DNA of 64,000 nucleotides from Aristolochia californica (lineage: Eukaryota > Streptophyta > Magnoliopsida > Piperales > Aristolochiaceae): assembly GCA_029961685.1 (NCBI GenBank), contig JARWKL010000008.1, positions 25,865,119-25,929,118 on the forward strand, given 5' to 3'. The translations under genes were made by a program, and so were the position numbers. The notes below the pieces were generated by a model. That model ran no database searches. It worked only from the letters and a program-made list of their open reading frames with translations, and was not told the origin of the DNA. Below, piece by piece: positions 40,361 through 52,488 of the stretch; the first letter of the stretch is position 1; each line of letters starts with the position of its first letter.

Positions 40361-43300
40361 AGAGTTTACAATCTCTATAAATTACTGACACTACACTTTT
40401 TGGAATTATCTCTCTCTCCATTTGTGCATTTCCATTTTATAGGTAGACTTTTTTATTATATCAAAACATGAGTTTTCACTTTTCCCCTTATCTCGTAAAC
40501 AAAGAAATATAAAGGTAAATAGATCACATTAATATCAAAATTTTAGAGTTTATGTATGCAAAAAATTTAAAACAACAACAAATGTTAGTGAAGAAAATTT
40601 ATTCACACACCACAAATGAACACAGAATTTTGAAAATCCAAGTTTGAGAAATTCCACTAGTTCAACCCTAACCGCTTGGAATTTATAACAAAGGGATTTT
40701 CTAATTGATCCTACACATGATTTAAATATGGATATGCATGCTTGAAACATGTTAAAGATGCAAATGACCTATGGATCCCGACCGCATTAAATTCTCAAGT
40801 GAACGTGTGATGGGATATTTACCCGAGTCAAACAAGCCAATTTTTTGCCCATTTACAAAATGCTGACCGAACAATGATGGGTGATTGTCAAGTGATTTAT
40901 CAGTCGATCTTGCGTAAAAGGCTTTATTTTTTAAATAAATGACGTATGGATTGGGAGTGTTTCACTAAGTTAAAAATCCCCCGCCTCCCCATTTTTCCCG
41001 ACTATTGCAAAACCTTATCTATAAAAATTAGAAAGAGTTTACAATCCCTAAAAATTACAGACACTACACTTTTTGGAGTTATCACTCTCTACATTTTGGT
41101 ATTTCCATTTTAGATGTATACTTTTTTCTTAAATAAATCCTTGAGTTTTCACTTTTCCCCTTCTCTCGTAAACAAAGAGATAAAAAGGCAAATATATCAC
41201 AACAAAATGAAAACTTTAGAGTTATGTATGCAAAAAAATTAGAAGAACAACAAATGTAAGTAAAGAAAATTTATTCACACACCACAAAAGAACACAAAAT
41301 TTTTGATATGCAAGTTTGGAAAATTCCACTATTTCAACCCTAATAGCTTGCAGTTTTATAAGAAATGGATTGTCTAATTGAACCTACACATTTTTTAAAT
41401 ATGGATATGCATGTTTGAAACATGTTAAAGATTCAAATGATTTGTGGATCCAAACCATATTAAATTCTCAAGTGAACGTGCGCTGGGATATTTACCCGAG
41501 TCAAACAAGCTAATTTTTTCCCTATTTATAGAAAGCAAAGCTAACAATCATGGGTGACTGACAAGTGATTTATCGGTCAATCATGCGTAATGGGCATAAT
41601 TTTTGTAAGAAATGACATATGGATTGGGAGTGTTTCACTCAGTTAAAAACCCCCCCGCCTCCCCCTTTTCCCGACGATTGCAAAACCTAATATATAAAAA
41701 TTAGAATGAGTTTACAATCACTAAAACTTAGAGACACTACACTTTTTAGAATTATCTTTCTCTCCATTTGTGCATTTCCATTTTAGATGTATACTTTTTT
41801 CTTAAATCAAAACTTGAGTTTTCACTTTTCCCTTTATCTCATAAAAAAAGAGATCAAATGGCAAATAAACCACAACAAAAAAAAAATATTGGGGTTTATG
41901 TATGAAAAAAATTTAAAACAACAACAAAAGTAAGTAAAGAAATTTTATTCACACACCACAAATGAATACAAAAGTTTTGATATCCAAGTTTGGGAAATTC
42001 CACTAGTTCAACCCTAATGGATTGGAATTTTATAAGAAAGGGATTTTCTAACGGATCATAGACATGTTTTTAATATGGATATGCAAGCTTGAAATATGTT
42101 AAAGATGCAAATGACCTATCGATCCAAACTGCATTAATTTCTCCAAGTGAACGTGCGGTGGGATATTTACCCGAGTCCAACAAGCCAATTTTTTGCCCAT
42201 TTACAAAAAGCTGACCTAACAATCACAGGTGAATGTAAAGTGATTTATTAGACAATCATGCGTTACGGGCTATATTATTGTAAGAAATGACTTATTGATT
42301 GGGAGTGTTTCACTCAGTTAAAAATCCCCCACTTCCATCTTTTCCCGACGATTGCAAAACCTAAAATATAAAAACTAGAAAGAGTTTCCAATCCCTAAAA
42401 ATTACAGACACTAGAATTTTTGGAAATATATCTCTCTTTATTTGTGCTCTTTCATTTTTTATGTATACTTTTTTATTAAATCAAAACTTGACTTTTCTCT
42501 TTTTCCCTCATCTTGCAAACAACGAGGTAAAAAGGAAAATAGATCACAACAAAATTAAAATTTTAGAGTTTATGATTGCAAAAAATTTAAAACAAAAAAA
42601 AATATAAGTAAATAAAATTATTCACACACCACAAATGAACACAAAAGTTTTGATATCCAAGTTTGGGAAATTCCACTAGTTCAACCCTAACAGCTTGGAA
42701 TTTTAATGGAAAGGGATTTTCTAATTGATCGTGCACATGTTTTAAATATGGATATGCATGCTTGAAACATGTTAAAGATGCAAATCACCTATGGATCCAA
42801 ACCGCATTAATTCTCAAGTGAACAAGCAGTGGGATATTTACCCGAGTCAAAAAAGAATTTTTTTTTGCCATTTATAAAAAGCTGAAATAACAATCACGGT
42901 TGATTGTAAAGTGATTTATCGATCAATCATGTGTAACGGGCTATATTTTTGTAAGAAATGACTAATGGATTGGGAGTGTTTCACTCAGTTAAAAATCCCC
43001 CACCTCCCCCTTTTCCCAACGATAGCAAAACCTAATGTATAAAAACTTGAAAGAGTATACTGACACTTTTTGGAATTATCTCTCTCTACATTTGTGCATT
43101 TCTATTTTAGATGCATACTTTTTTCTTAAATCAAAACTTGAGTTTTCACCTTTCCCCTTATCTCGTAAACAAGGATATAAAAAGGCGCATAGATCACAAC
43201 AAAATGAAACTTTTAGAGTTTATGTATGCAAAAAATTTAAAACAACAACAAATGTAAGTAAATAAAATTGATTCACACTCCACAAATGAACACAAAAGTT

Positions 43301-43653
43301 AAGATATCCAAGTTTGGGAAATTACACTAGTTGAACACTAATTGCTTGGAATTTTATAAGAAAGGGATTTTCTAATTGATCGTACACTTGTTTTAAATAT
43401 GGATATGCATGCTTTAAACATGTTAAAGATGCAAATGACCTATAGATCCAAACCGCATTAAATTCTCAAGTGAACATGCGGTGGGGTATTGAACCGAGTC
43501 AAACAAGCTAATTTTTTGCCAATTTACAAAAAGCTGACCTGATAATCATGGGTGATGGTAAAGTGTATCTATCAATCATGTGTAACTGGCTATATTTTAG
43601 TAAGAAATGACTTATGGATTGGGAGTGTTTCACTTAGTTAAAAATCCCATGCT

Positions 43654-43680
43654 CCCCCCCCCCCCCCCCCCCCCCCCCCC
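43654..43680. repeat. Poly-C tract (27 C)
   Basis: A run of 27 cytosines at the C-rich end of the e-type monomer that starts at 43052, the same monomer position as the 35-C run at 19259-19293. Confidence 0.9.
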
Positions 43681-44398
43681 TCCCTTTTCCCGATGACTGC
43701 AAAACCAAAAATATAAAAACAAGAAAGAGTTTACAGTCTCTATAAATTACAGACATTACACTTTTTGGAATTATCTCTCTCTCCATTTGTGCATTTTCAT
43801 TTTAGATGTATACTTTTTTCTTAAATCAAAACAGGACTTTCAACTTTTACCCTTATCTTGTAAAGAAAGAGATAAAAATGCAAATAAATCACAATAAAAT
43901 GAAAATTTTAGATTTTATGTACGCAAAAATTTAAAACAACAACAAAATTAAGTGAAGAAAATTTATTCACACACCACAAATGAGCACAAAAGTTTGAAAA
44001 TCCAAGTTTGGGAAATTCAACTAGTTCAACCCTAATAGATTGGAATTGTATAAGAAAGGGATTTTCTAATTGATCCTACACATGATTTAAATATGGATAT
44101 GCATGTTTGAACCATGTTAAAGATGGAAATGACCAGAGGATCCAAACCACAATAAATTCTCAAGTGAACGTGCGGAGGGATATTTACCCGAGTCAAACAA
44201 GCCAATTTTTTGCCCATTTACAAAATGTTGACCTAACAATGATGGGTGATTGTGAAGTGATTTATCGGTCAATCTTACGTAATGGGCTTAATTTTTGTAA
44301 GAAATAACTTATGGATTGGGAGTGTATCACTCAGTTAAAAATCCCCCGCCTCCCCATTTTTCCTGACGATTGCAAAACCTTATATATAAAAACTAGAA

Positions 44399-45183
44399 AG
44401 AGTTTGTAATCCCTAAAAATTACATACACTACACTTTTTGGAGTTATCTCTCTCTACATTTTTGTATTTCCATTTTAGATGTATACTCTTTTATTAAATA
44501 AAAACTTGTGTTTTCACTTTTCCCCTTATCTTCGAAACAAAGAGATAAAAAGGCAAGTAGATCACAAAAAAGGGATAATTTTAAAGTTTTATGTATGTAA
44601 AAATTTAAAGGAACAACAACTGTAAAGAAAGAGATAAAAATGCAAATGGATCACCATAAAATGAAAATTTTAGAATTTATGTACGCGAAAATTTTAGAAT
44701 TTATGTACGCAAAAATTTAAAACAACAACAAAAGTAAGTGAAGAAAATTTATTCACATACCACAAAAGAACAAAAAAGTTTTGATATCCAAATTTGTGAA
44801 ATTCCACTAGTTCAACCCTAATAGCTTGAAGTTTTATACGAAAGGGATTTTCTAATTGATCCTACACATGTTTTAAATATGGATATGCATGCTTGAAACA
44901 TGTTAAAGATGCAAATGACCAATGGATCCAAACCATATTAAATTCTCAAGTGAACGTGCGCTGGGATATTTACCTGAGTCAAACAAGCCAATTTTTTGCC
45001 CATTTACAGAAAGCTAAGCTAACAATCATGGGTGACTGTCAACTGATTTATCGGTCAATCATGCATAACAGGCTATATTTTTGTAACAAATGAAATAAGG
45101 ATTGGGAGTGTTTCACTCGGTTAAAAATCCCATGCCTCCCCCTTTTCCCGACGATTGCAAAACCTAATATATAAAAATTAGAA
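44399..45183 (+). repeat. Chimeric b monomer with an a-type tract (785 bp)
   Basis: This monomer is about 110 bp too long. After a b-type start, the text at about 44625 jumps back to agaaagagataaaaatgcaa, and it then carries tttatgtacgcaaaaatttaa and aagtgaagaaaatttattc. Those words are otherwise special to the neighbouring a-type monomer at 43726 (about 43863-43970). The phrase gaaaattttagaatttatgtacgc is also duplicated in tandem inside it. A copied-in tract from the neighbour explains this best. Confidence 0.7.
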
Positions 45184-46915
45184 TGAGTTTACAATCACTA
45201 AAAGTTACTGACACTACACTTTTTAAAATTATCTTTCTCTCTATTTGTGCATTTCTGATTTAGAAGTATACTTTTTTCTTAATTCAAAACTTGAGATTTC
45301 ACTTTTCCCCTTATCTCATAAACAAAGTGATCAAAAGGCAAATAGACCACAACAAAAAAAAAAAAATTAAGAGTTTACATATGCAAAAAATTTAAAACAA
45401 CAACAAAAGTAAGTAAAGAAATTTTATTTACACACCACAAATGAATACAAAAGTTTTGATATCCAAGTTTGGGAAATTCCACTAGTTTAACCCTAATTGC
45501 TTGGAATTTTATAAGAAAGGGATTTTCTAACTGATCATACACATGTTTTAAATATGGATATGCAAGCTTAAAACATGTTAAAGATGAAATGACCTATGGA
45601 TCCAAACTGCATTAATTTCTCCAAGTGAACGTGCGGTGGAATATTTACACGAGTCCAACAAGCAATTTTTTTTCCCATTTACAAAAAGCTGACCTAAAAT
45701 CACGGGTGATTGTAAAGTGATTTATTAGACAAACATGCGTAACGGGCTTTATTAATGTAAGAAAGGACTTATGGATTGGGAGTGTTTCACTCAGTTAAAA
45801 ATCCCCCACCTCCCCCTTTTCCCGACGATTGCAAAAACTAATATATAAAAACTACAAAGAGTTTCCAATCCCTAAAAATTACAGACACTATACTTTTTGG
45901 AAATATCTCTCTACATTTGCCTTCTTCCATTTTGTATGTATACTTTTTTCTTAAATCAAAACTTGATTTTTCTCTTTTCCCCTCATCTCGTAAACAAAGA
46001 GGTAAAAAGGAAAATAGACTACAACAAAATGAAAATTTTAGAGTTTATGTATGCAAGAAATTTAAAAAAACAAAAAATATAAATAATGAAAATTATTCAC
46101 ACACCACAAATGAACACAAAAGTTTTTTATATCCAAGATTGGGAAATTCCACTAGTTCAACCTAATAGCTTGGAACTATATGGCAAAAGGATTTTCTAAT
46201 TGATCGTACACATGTTTTAAACATGGATAAGCATGCTTGAAACATGTTAAAGATGCAAGTCACCTATGGATCCAAACCGCATTAAATTCTCAAGTGAACA
46301 TGCGATGGGATATTTACCCAAGTCAAACAAGCCAATTTTTTGCCATTTACAAAAAGTTGAAATAACAATCACGGGTGATTGTAAAGTGATTCATCGATCA
46401 ATCATGCGTAACGGGCTATATTTTTCAAAGAAATGACTAATGGATTAGGATTGTTTCACTCAGCTAAAAATCCCATGGCTCCCCCTTTTCCTGATAGTTA
46501 CAAAACCTAATACATAAAAACTAGAAAGAGTATACAATACCTAAAAATTACAGACACTTTTTGGAATTATCTCTCTCTACATTTGTGCATTTCCATTTTA
46601 GATGTATATTTTTTTCTTAAATTAATACTTGAGTTTTCACTTTTCCCCTTTCTCGTAAACAAGGATATAAAAAGGCTCATAGATCACAGCAAAATGAAAA
46701 TTTTAGAGTTTATGTAAGCAAAACATTTAAAACAACAACAAATGTAAATAAAGAAAATATAGTCACAAACCAGAAATGAATACAAAAGTTGAGATATCCG
46801 AGTTGGGAAAATTCCACTAGTTCAACCCTAATTGCTTGGAATTTTATAAGAAAGGGATTTTCTAATTGATCGTACACTTGTTTTAAATATGGATACGCAT
46901 GCTTCAAACTTATAA

Positions 46916-46920
46916 AGATG
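46916..46920 (+). repeat. Target-site duplication, left (agatg)
   Basis: agatg directly precedes the LTR end TGTAGAATTT. It matches the five bases after the other LTR and corresponds to the monomer text aaagatgcaaatg. Confidence 0.95.
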
Positions 46921-47310
46921 TGTAGAATTTAGGATCTCATGAAAGGAACTTTAGATCAACAAGAAAGAAGAAGAAGAAGAAGAGAGAAGGAGAAGACAAG
47001 AAGAAGAACGTGGAAGAAGAGAGTTTGGATTAAGGGAGAAGAGGGTTGCGTCAAAGAGAAAAATGAGGGATGGACGAATTTGTGGAAAGAGGGAGAGTGC
47101 TTCAATGCCCTACCTCTTAGCCAATGCCTTTATTTATGGTTTTAAAATACCCTTAGGGCTACAACTTGATAAAACAAAAGACATAAAAGGAACACATATT
47201 TACGCTTCTATGCCATCTTTATGGAAAGGACCATATTTTACACATATGCCACTCCTTTGACGTGTGGGCTTCTTGTCTTGAGCTTGTGGGCTTGAGCCCA
47301 TCTTCCAACA
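46921..47310 (-). repeat. 3' LTR of the copia element (390 bp)
   Basis: On the minus strand it runs from TGTTGGAAGATGGGCT to TAAATTCTACA, with TG...CA ends. It holds a TATA-like CATAAATAAAGG near 47128-47140 and, on the + strand, a purine-rich gaagaagaagaa stretch near 46965-47015. This is the undamaged LTR and serves as the reference for the rearranged 5' copy. + strand open frames at 46939-47260 are chance frames. Confidence 0.95.
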
Positions 47311-47319
47311 CTCCCCTCA
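47311..47319 (-). other. Polypurine tract
   Basis: The minus strand reads TGAGGGGAG directly before the 3' LTR start TGTTGG. This purine run is where plus-strand DNA synthesis is primed in LTR retrotransposons. It lies at the end of the RNase H frame (stop at 47317-47319). Confidence 0.85.
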
Positions 47320-47800
47320 AGCTGGAGGAGAAAAGACATCATAAATACCCAGCTTGCCACATATAAACGATAGGATTTTAGATGTAACGGGTTTAGTGAG
47401 AATATCAGCCACTTGCTCTTGAGATGACACATGTTTGAGAGAGATTATTCCTGCTTGAAACTTCTCCTGTATAAAATGACAATCCACCTCAATGTGTTTA
47501 GTTCGTTCATGAAAAACTGGATTTGAAGTGATATGAATGGCTGCTTGATTATCACAATGTAGATTCATGGACCCCTTTTTATAAAAACCTAGTTCGGTAA
47601 GAAGGGTCCTAATCCATAAAAGTTCACTAACGGTATGGGCCATAGCTCTGTATTCTGCTTCGGCTCTAGATCTTGCAACCACATTTTGCTTCTTACTTTT
47701 CCATGTAACCAAGTTTCCCCCAACTAAAGTACAATATCCTGATGTAGATTTTCTATCATCAGGAGATCCAACCCAATCTGCTTCTGAGAAGCCTTCTATG
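47317..47800 (-). pseudogene. copia RNase H region
   Basis: This is the C-terminal part of the 298-codon frame from 48213. The expected acidic residues are present: D146 in SEADWVGSP, E187 in AEAEYRAMA, D221 in HCDNQAAIH, D270 in QVADILTKP. KSTSGYC and the HIEVDCHF block are typical of plant copia RNase H. The frame ends naturally at 47317, just before the 3' LTR. The enzyme removes the RNA strand during reverse transcription. This is the longest intact segment of the pol gene. Confidence 0.92.
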
Positions 47801-47899
47801 TTGAAGTGCCCATGTTTTTTATACAGCAATCCTCTTCCTAGAGCTCCTTTTAGATAACGTAATATTCTCTCTAAAGCCTGCCAGTGGGTAATTTGTGGT

Positions 47900-48867
47900 T
47901 TGTGCATGAATTTACTCTCCACACTTACAACATATGATATGTCTGGCCTAGTTACCGTGAGATAAATCAGCTTTCCCATGAGTGTTTGGTATTTGCCAAT
48001 ACCAATATCTTCTTCATTTGTGGCACATAATTTTACATTTGTTTCCATAGGTATGTCAACTGGTCTACAACCCTTCATTCTTGTTTCTTCAAGGAGATCC
48101 AAGACATATTTCCTTTGAGACAATATTATCCCATGTTTGGATTGAAGAACTTCTATACCCAAAAAATGTTTAAGCATACCAAGGTCTTTAGTCTTGAATT
48201 CCTGACATATCATCTATTTCACCTCTTGTATGCTCAAAGCATCATCACCGGTTAAGATAATATCATCCACATATATGGCCAATAATATTTTCCCTTTGAC
48301 CGTATCTTTATAATATACAGAATGATCAATTGAGCACCGATGAAAACCAAACCGTAGGAATTTTTTACTAAATTTATCAAACTATGCCCGAGGGGACTGC
48401 TTAAGCCCATATAAAGACTTTTTTAACCGGCATACTGACTCCCCCTCAACCACATAACCAGGTGGTTGAACCATATAAATTTCCTCACTAATATCACCAT
48501 TTAAAAAAGCATTTTTAACATCCAACTGATAGACGGGCCATGAGGAGTTAGCAGCAATAGATAAGATGATGCGTACCGAATTCAATTTTGCAATAGGAGA
48601 GAAGGTCTCCTCATAATCTATCCCATAGCACTGCGTATAGCCCTTAGCAACCAGTCGAGCTTTAAGACGAGCAACCGATCCATCCGGATTATGTTTCACC
48701 GAAAAAACCCATTGACAACCAACATGTCTTTTACCTTTCGGGAGTGATGTTAAGTACCAGGTTTGATTTTCGTATAAGGCGTGCATTTCTTCATCCATAG
48801 CCGCCTTCCATCCTGGATGTCTCAAGGCCTCCTGATACGACTGCGGAAGTAGAAGAAAGGGACGCAA
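47900..48867 (-). pseudogene. copia reverse transcriptase region
   Basis: A frame of 161 codons from 48867 has [18 protein letters not shown], the start of the copia RT domain. [11 protein letters not shown] and [13 protein letters not shown] follow, with the first catalytic Asp at residue 116, then [13 protein letters not shown] at 48382 stands where Trp is expected. The frame continues unshifted through the catalytic YVDD box (48262-48273), meets a TAG at 48214, and continues in the frame from 48213 (LGMLKHFLGIEV). A one-base frameshift near 48869 separates this domain from the upstream serine/proline-rich linker (about 48870-49123). Catalytic residues remain; the stops prevent translation. 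Confidence 0.92.
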
Positions 48868-49123
48868 GAAACTGAAAACACTCAGAAGACAAGCGATGGT
48901 GAGACATAAAATTTGAGATAGGATGCAAAGTAGTACAAGAGCGACGTTCTTTTCTTACAGCAATAGGCCGAGTATCAAATTCAGGCCCATACATAGGAGG
49001 AGAAGGACTTACCTCGGGTGGATCCGACAACTCCACAGGTGAAGGTACAGCCGGTGTATTAGGGAATGGATCCACTTCAAGATTGAACGGCTCAAGCGGA
49101 CAAGGAGTAGAAGAAGGACAAGT

Positions 49124-50010
49124 TCATCCTGGAGGAGCATCATGGGAGGAGTAGAAGGGAGTGTCCTCAAAGAAAGTCACATCCCTAGAGATAAACATCC
49201 TTCGAAGGGTAGGATTGTAACAGACATAACCTTTCTGGGTGCGAGAGTATCCCAAAAAAATGCACTTCATAGACCGAGGATCAAGTTTATTTTTATGTGG
49301 AGATGTAACATGAACAAAACATGTACATCCAAACACTTTCAAAGGAAGAGAAAAAGAATCTTCACCATTAAATAACACAGAGTAAGGAGTTTTATGATGA
49401 AGGACTGATGAAGGTAACCTATTAATGAGAAAGCATGTTGTAAGTATAGCATGAGGCCATTAGAAATAGGGTACCTTCATGGAGTAGAGGAGGCCCCGAG
49501 CAACTTCAAGAAGATGACGATTCTTCCTTTCAGCAACACCATTTTGTTGAGGAGTATAGGCACATGATGTTTGATGAATAAGCCCATTACTCTCACAAAA
49601 TGATTTGAAGTCATGAGACATGTATTCCTTAGCATTATCAGATCTAAGGGTTTGAATTTTCTTCCCAAATTGTGTCAAGACCATAGCATGAAAATTTTTA
49701 AACAAAGGAAGAATTTCGGAACGCTCTTTAAATAGATATAACCAAGTCAGTCGAGTAAAATCATCAAAAAAAATGACAAAATATTTAACTTGGGAAATAT
49801 TTGAGACACATAAAGGGCCCCATACATCAGAATGTATTAGCTCAAATGGAGCAGTACTTGTAGTTGTAAGACGAGGAGAATATGTACTCTTGACATGTTT
49901 ACTTAATTGACAAACCTCACAACTGATATTAGAAAGTCCTTTTAAAGATGGAACCAAAGAACGAAGTGAAGTGGTAGACGGATGACCAAGTCGGTTGTGC
50001 CAAAGTTGGG
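49124..50010 (-). pseudogene. copia integrase region
   Basis: In the frame from 50461, the zinc-binding HHCC is intact: H155 and H160 in LWHNRLGHPS, C181 and C184 in CEVCQLSKH. The catalytic DD35E triad is also intact: D212 in IHSDVWGP, D275 in TLRSDNAKEY, E311 in NGVAERKNR, with 35 residues between the second Asp and the Glu. A TAA at 49460 interrupts the frame. It resumes unshifted through KVFGCTCFVHV and KCIFLGYS, the conserved copia integrase C-terminal block, and reaches a TGA at 49124. The role is joining element DNA to the target with 5-bp staggered cuts, matching the agatg duplication. Confidence 0.9.
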
Positions 50011-50079
50011 CCTCAAATATAGTGGAAGATAATGCAGCTAATGGTGGAAGAGTGAAGTAGTACAAACCCCCCTTTTCAT

Positions 50080-50461
50080 GGCCGCCACCAATCACCCGCT
50101 TCGTAGTGAGATCCTGAAAGACACAAGAAGACGGTGAGAAGGTGATAGAGCAATTTAATTGTTTGGTCAATTGGCTAACCGAGAGCAAATTTAAAGGAAA
50201 TTGAGGAACAAACAAAACATCTAGAAGGGGAATAGTAACGAATTTATGAGGATAACAAGGAGATAAAGACTGCAACAAGTGTTTGTTACCTGATAGATGT
50301 TCAGAGGCCCCGGAGACGATGATCCAAGAGGAAAAGGAAGACGAGGAAAAAAGCATACCTGAGGCAATAGTAGTGGCAGCAATAGATGATGAGGGAATAG
50401 ATGATTCCATGAAGGACTTCATTTTCTGAAATGCAGCATAGTCCTCAACCGTAAGAGTCAC
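50080..50461 (-). pseudogene. copia aspartic protease region, catalytic Asp lost
   Basis: The open frame from 50461 (333 codons to 49460) begins with the protease domain. The active-site block reads WIIVSGASEHLSGN; the copia consensus is WIxDSGASxHM, so catalytic Asp (residue 49, codon 50315-50317) is Val. Soon after, HKFVTIPLLDVLFVPQFP runs straight from the first strand to the LxxVLxVPxxxxNLLSV block. About 20 residues of the usual flap region are missing, an in-frame deletion. Either change should abolish the cleavage that releases gag and pol products. Confidence 0.85.
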
Positions 50462-51378
50462 ATTTCCGAATGATGATTCAACCTTATCTTCATTTTTCTC
50501 AACGTTAACTGAGACTGGGTTAGCTGTGGCCCAATCAGGCTTGCCATGAAGTTTTCAGAATGACACCACAAGGTGGTTCTGACGGCCACAATAAGTTCAA
50601 AGTTGAGGCTCAGTACGGAAAGAATTCTGACCCGTTCTACCACCTCTATTTTCAGCCCCTCTCATAGTTCGACCCCCTCTCATATTTCTGCCCCGTCCTC
50701 GGAATGAGGAAGATGTTCCCCGATTGCCAGATAACATCGCTGATAGAGCATCAATAGGAGAAGGAGGGGATGGATCCGGTATCCTAAGTAATGTAGCACA
50801 AATATCATCAAATGATGGAAGAGCAGAAGAACTTAGAAGTTGAGTTTTGGCCACCTCAAGGTATGGTTTAATATTCGATAAGCAAATGGCTGTTGCCAAA
50901 GCTTCTCTTTGTCATTCTTGAACGGCAATATCAGTGGCATATGGCTGAGCTAGTTTCCATTCTTGAAGAAGACCGTGAAACCGTGCCAAAAATTCATGAA
51001 TATTATCTCCATGTTTCGTATGCAGCATGTTTTTTAAGACATCATATATTTTTGTAATGAAGCAGTGCTTGAGTAAAGCTTGGCACAAGTGTCCCATATG
51101 TTCTTGGCGGTTTCCAAGTGGACCACATTGTTGGCCACCTGCTCTTCCATGGTATTAATGAGCCAACTTATCACCATGTTATCATCCTTAACCCACTTGT
51201 GGTAGGACACATCTTCTTCATCAATCGGAGGAAAGTTAACAACGTGGCTCAAGAGGTCACGAGTAATAAGAACCCTCTGAACTGATTGTGACCAGCTCAT
51301 GTATTTGGAGAGACTTCTAAGTGGAATTTTAGTAATACGGAGTATATCACTCTTATTACTATTGTATCCAATCTCCAT
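50462..51378 (-). pseudogene. gag: copia gag region (capsid/nucleocapsid), broken
   Basis: The ATG at 51376-51378 starts a 114-codon frame with the copia gag signature W(S/T)xSV..., WxxxD..VxSWLxxTM, AKxIWxxCxxLY. A one-base change near 51050 shifts the frame. It continues with HGDNIHEFLARFHGLLQEWK and, after a TGA at 50912, LEVAKTQLLSSSALPSFDD and an arginine/glycine-rich stretch (RGRGRNMRGGRT). The zinc knuckle is only a remnant: CGRQNH, a stop, then KLHGKPDWA. The expected second half of the CCHC box is disrupted, with stops at 50597 and 50555. The known role is a structural shell protein binding element RNA; this copy is not functional. Confidence 0.85.
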
Positions 51379-52267
51379 AATGAGGCAAGTAAAATATGGA
51401 GGTCAAGGGAAAAAGGTCTTCTTCAAAGAACAATTACTCTATGTAATTTGAAGACCCCGTAGACCAAATCAATCACCAACAAAAGAGAACAAGAACCAAT
51501 TTCTTTCACACAGGCAAGCACCAAATTATCAACAAATTTGTGCCTTTAGAAAGTGATAATAACATCCAACCATCACTCAACTTCTCTTGTATTCATAAGA
51601 ACAAAGAGAAGAAAGTAGATGCAACCAATTAGGCCTTAATCCAAACTCCAACACAAACGAGCAATAGACAAAAATTTAGAGAAGATTTAACGACAAACCA
51701 AGACACTTGGAAGAGATTTATCTTCAGCTCATGGGAGACTTCAACGTAAGAAGAAATTCAATTGTTGAAGTTAAAAAAAAAACGGAACTACAAAGGTTAA
51801 ATGGCTGTTGGCATTTCATCAAACATTTAATGGGCATCCAACAACATAACACAAACCCATGAGCAACCTTAAGTAGGAGAAGATACAACAACATGTGCTA
51901 AAATTCTACCTCAAATGAAATGGATCCAAATTACAAAAAGGTAATTGAATTTCACCCATCAATCTTAATAAGATGCTAACAACAAATGATCTTGATCACT
52001 CTTGTAATTGATTTACAAGGAGTCCAGATTATAACATCAATTTAGTCATAGAAATAAATCTTTACAACATATAAAGATTTATCTTGACTTGATGTGACTC
52101 AAAATTCAAGAAGTAAATAAAAACAGTAAAAAGGAGTATGTAAATAAGAAAAGGAAACAAAAAAAACGTAAATAAGAAGATGATGAACTTATCTCTTTAT
52201 GACTGAACTCCTTTTACAACTTCTTGAACAGATTTCATAATAACTCCATGAAGAGATCCTAAACTCC
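51379..52267 (-). other. copia untranslated leader
   Basis: About 890 bp between the PBS and the gag ATG. I see no long open frame or recognisable domain. It is AT-rich. A leader of this length between PBS and gag is long for a copia element and may hold packaging signals, but nothing in the sequence identifies them. Confidence 0.6.
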
Positions 52268-52280
52268 TTGCTCTGATACC
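52268..52280 (-). other. Primer-binding site, initiator tRNA-Met
   Basis: The minus strand reads TGGTATCAGAGCA directly after the 5' LTR end TTCTACA. It is complementary to the 3' end of plant initiator tRNA-Met and confirms which LTR is the 5' one. Confidence 0.95.
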
Positions 52281-52488
52281 ATGTAGAATTTAGGATCTCA
52301 TGAAAGGAACTTTAGATCAACAAGAAAGAAGAAGAAGAAGAAGAGAGGAGGAGAAGAGAAGAAGAAGAACGTGGAAGAAGAGAGTTTGGAATAAGGGAGA
52401 AGAGGGTTGCGTCAAAAAGAAAAATGAGGGCTGGACGAATTTGTGGAAAGAGAGGAGAGTGCTTCAATGCCCTACCTCTTAGCCAATG

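Larger units (their letters stand above)
36687..46920 (+). repeat. Satellite array, block 6 (family A, 5-monomer higher-order repeat)
   Basis: The interrupted monomer resumes at 36687. Landmarks: 37059, 37731 (a), 38397 (b), 39058 (c), 39737 (d/e hybrid), 40361 (a), 41034 (b), 41707 (c), 42381 (d), 43052 (e), 43726 (a), 44399 (b, enlarged), 45184 (c), 45858 (d), 46527 (e, interrupted at 46921). The a-to-a spacing from 40361 to 43726 is 3365 bp. Diagnostic words: a, acaatctctataaatta and ctctctccatttg; b, ggagttatc and gaaag(c/t)-agctaac; c, gaatgagtttacaatcac and agaccacaac; d, gagtttccaatccc and aaagaggtaaaaaggaaaa; e, agagtatac, aaggatataaaaagg and gtaaagtgtatct, with an expanded C tract. 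Confidence 0.9.
47317..51378 (-). pseudogene. gag-pol: Ty1/copia gag-pol polyprotein gene, multiply broken
   Basis: One ancestral frame from ATG at 51378 to the stop at 47317. Breaks in transcription order: frameshift near 51050; TGA 50912-50914; TGA 50597-50599; TGA 50555-50557; TAA 49460-49462; TGA 49124-49126; frameshift near 48869; TAG 48382-48384; TAG 48214-48216. All segments between breaks share the expected frame, so these are point changes in a once-intact gene. Several stops fall where tryptophan is expected (for example after the RT motif YGLKQSPRA), consistent with G-to-A change on this strand, a frequent outcome of cytosine methylation. No functional polyprotein can be made. Confidence 0.93.

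Noticed and set aside
49142..49375. 77-codon + strand frame inside the copia element
   Set aside because: It is a shadow of the integrase C-terminal region on the other strand.
50458..50643. 61-codon minus-strand frame near the gag zinc knuckle
   Set aside because: It is out of frame with gag-pol. The zinc-knuckle remnant and KLHGKP lie in the other frame, which agrees with the flanking segments.
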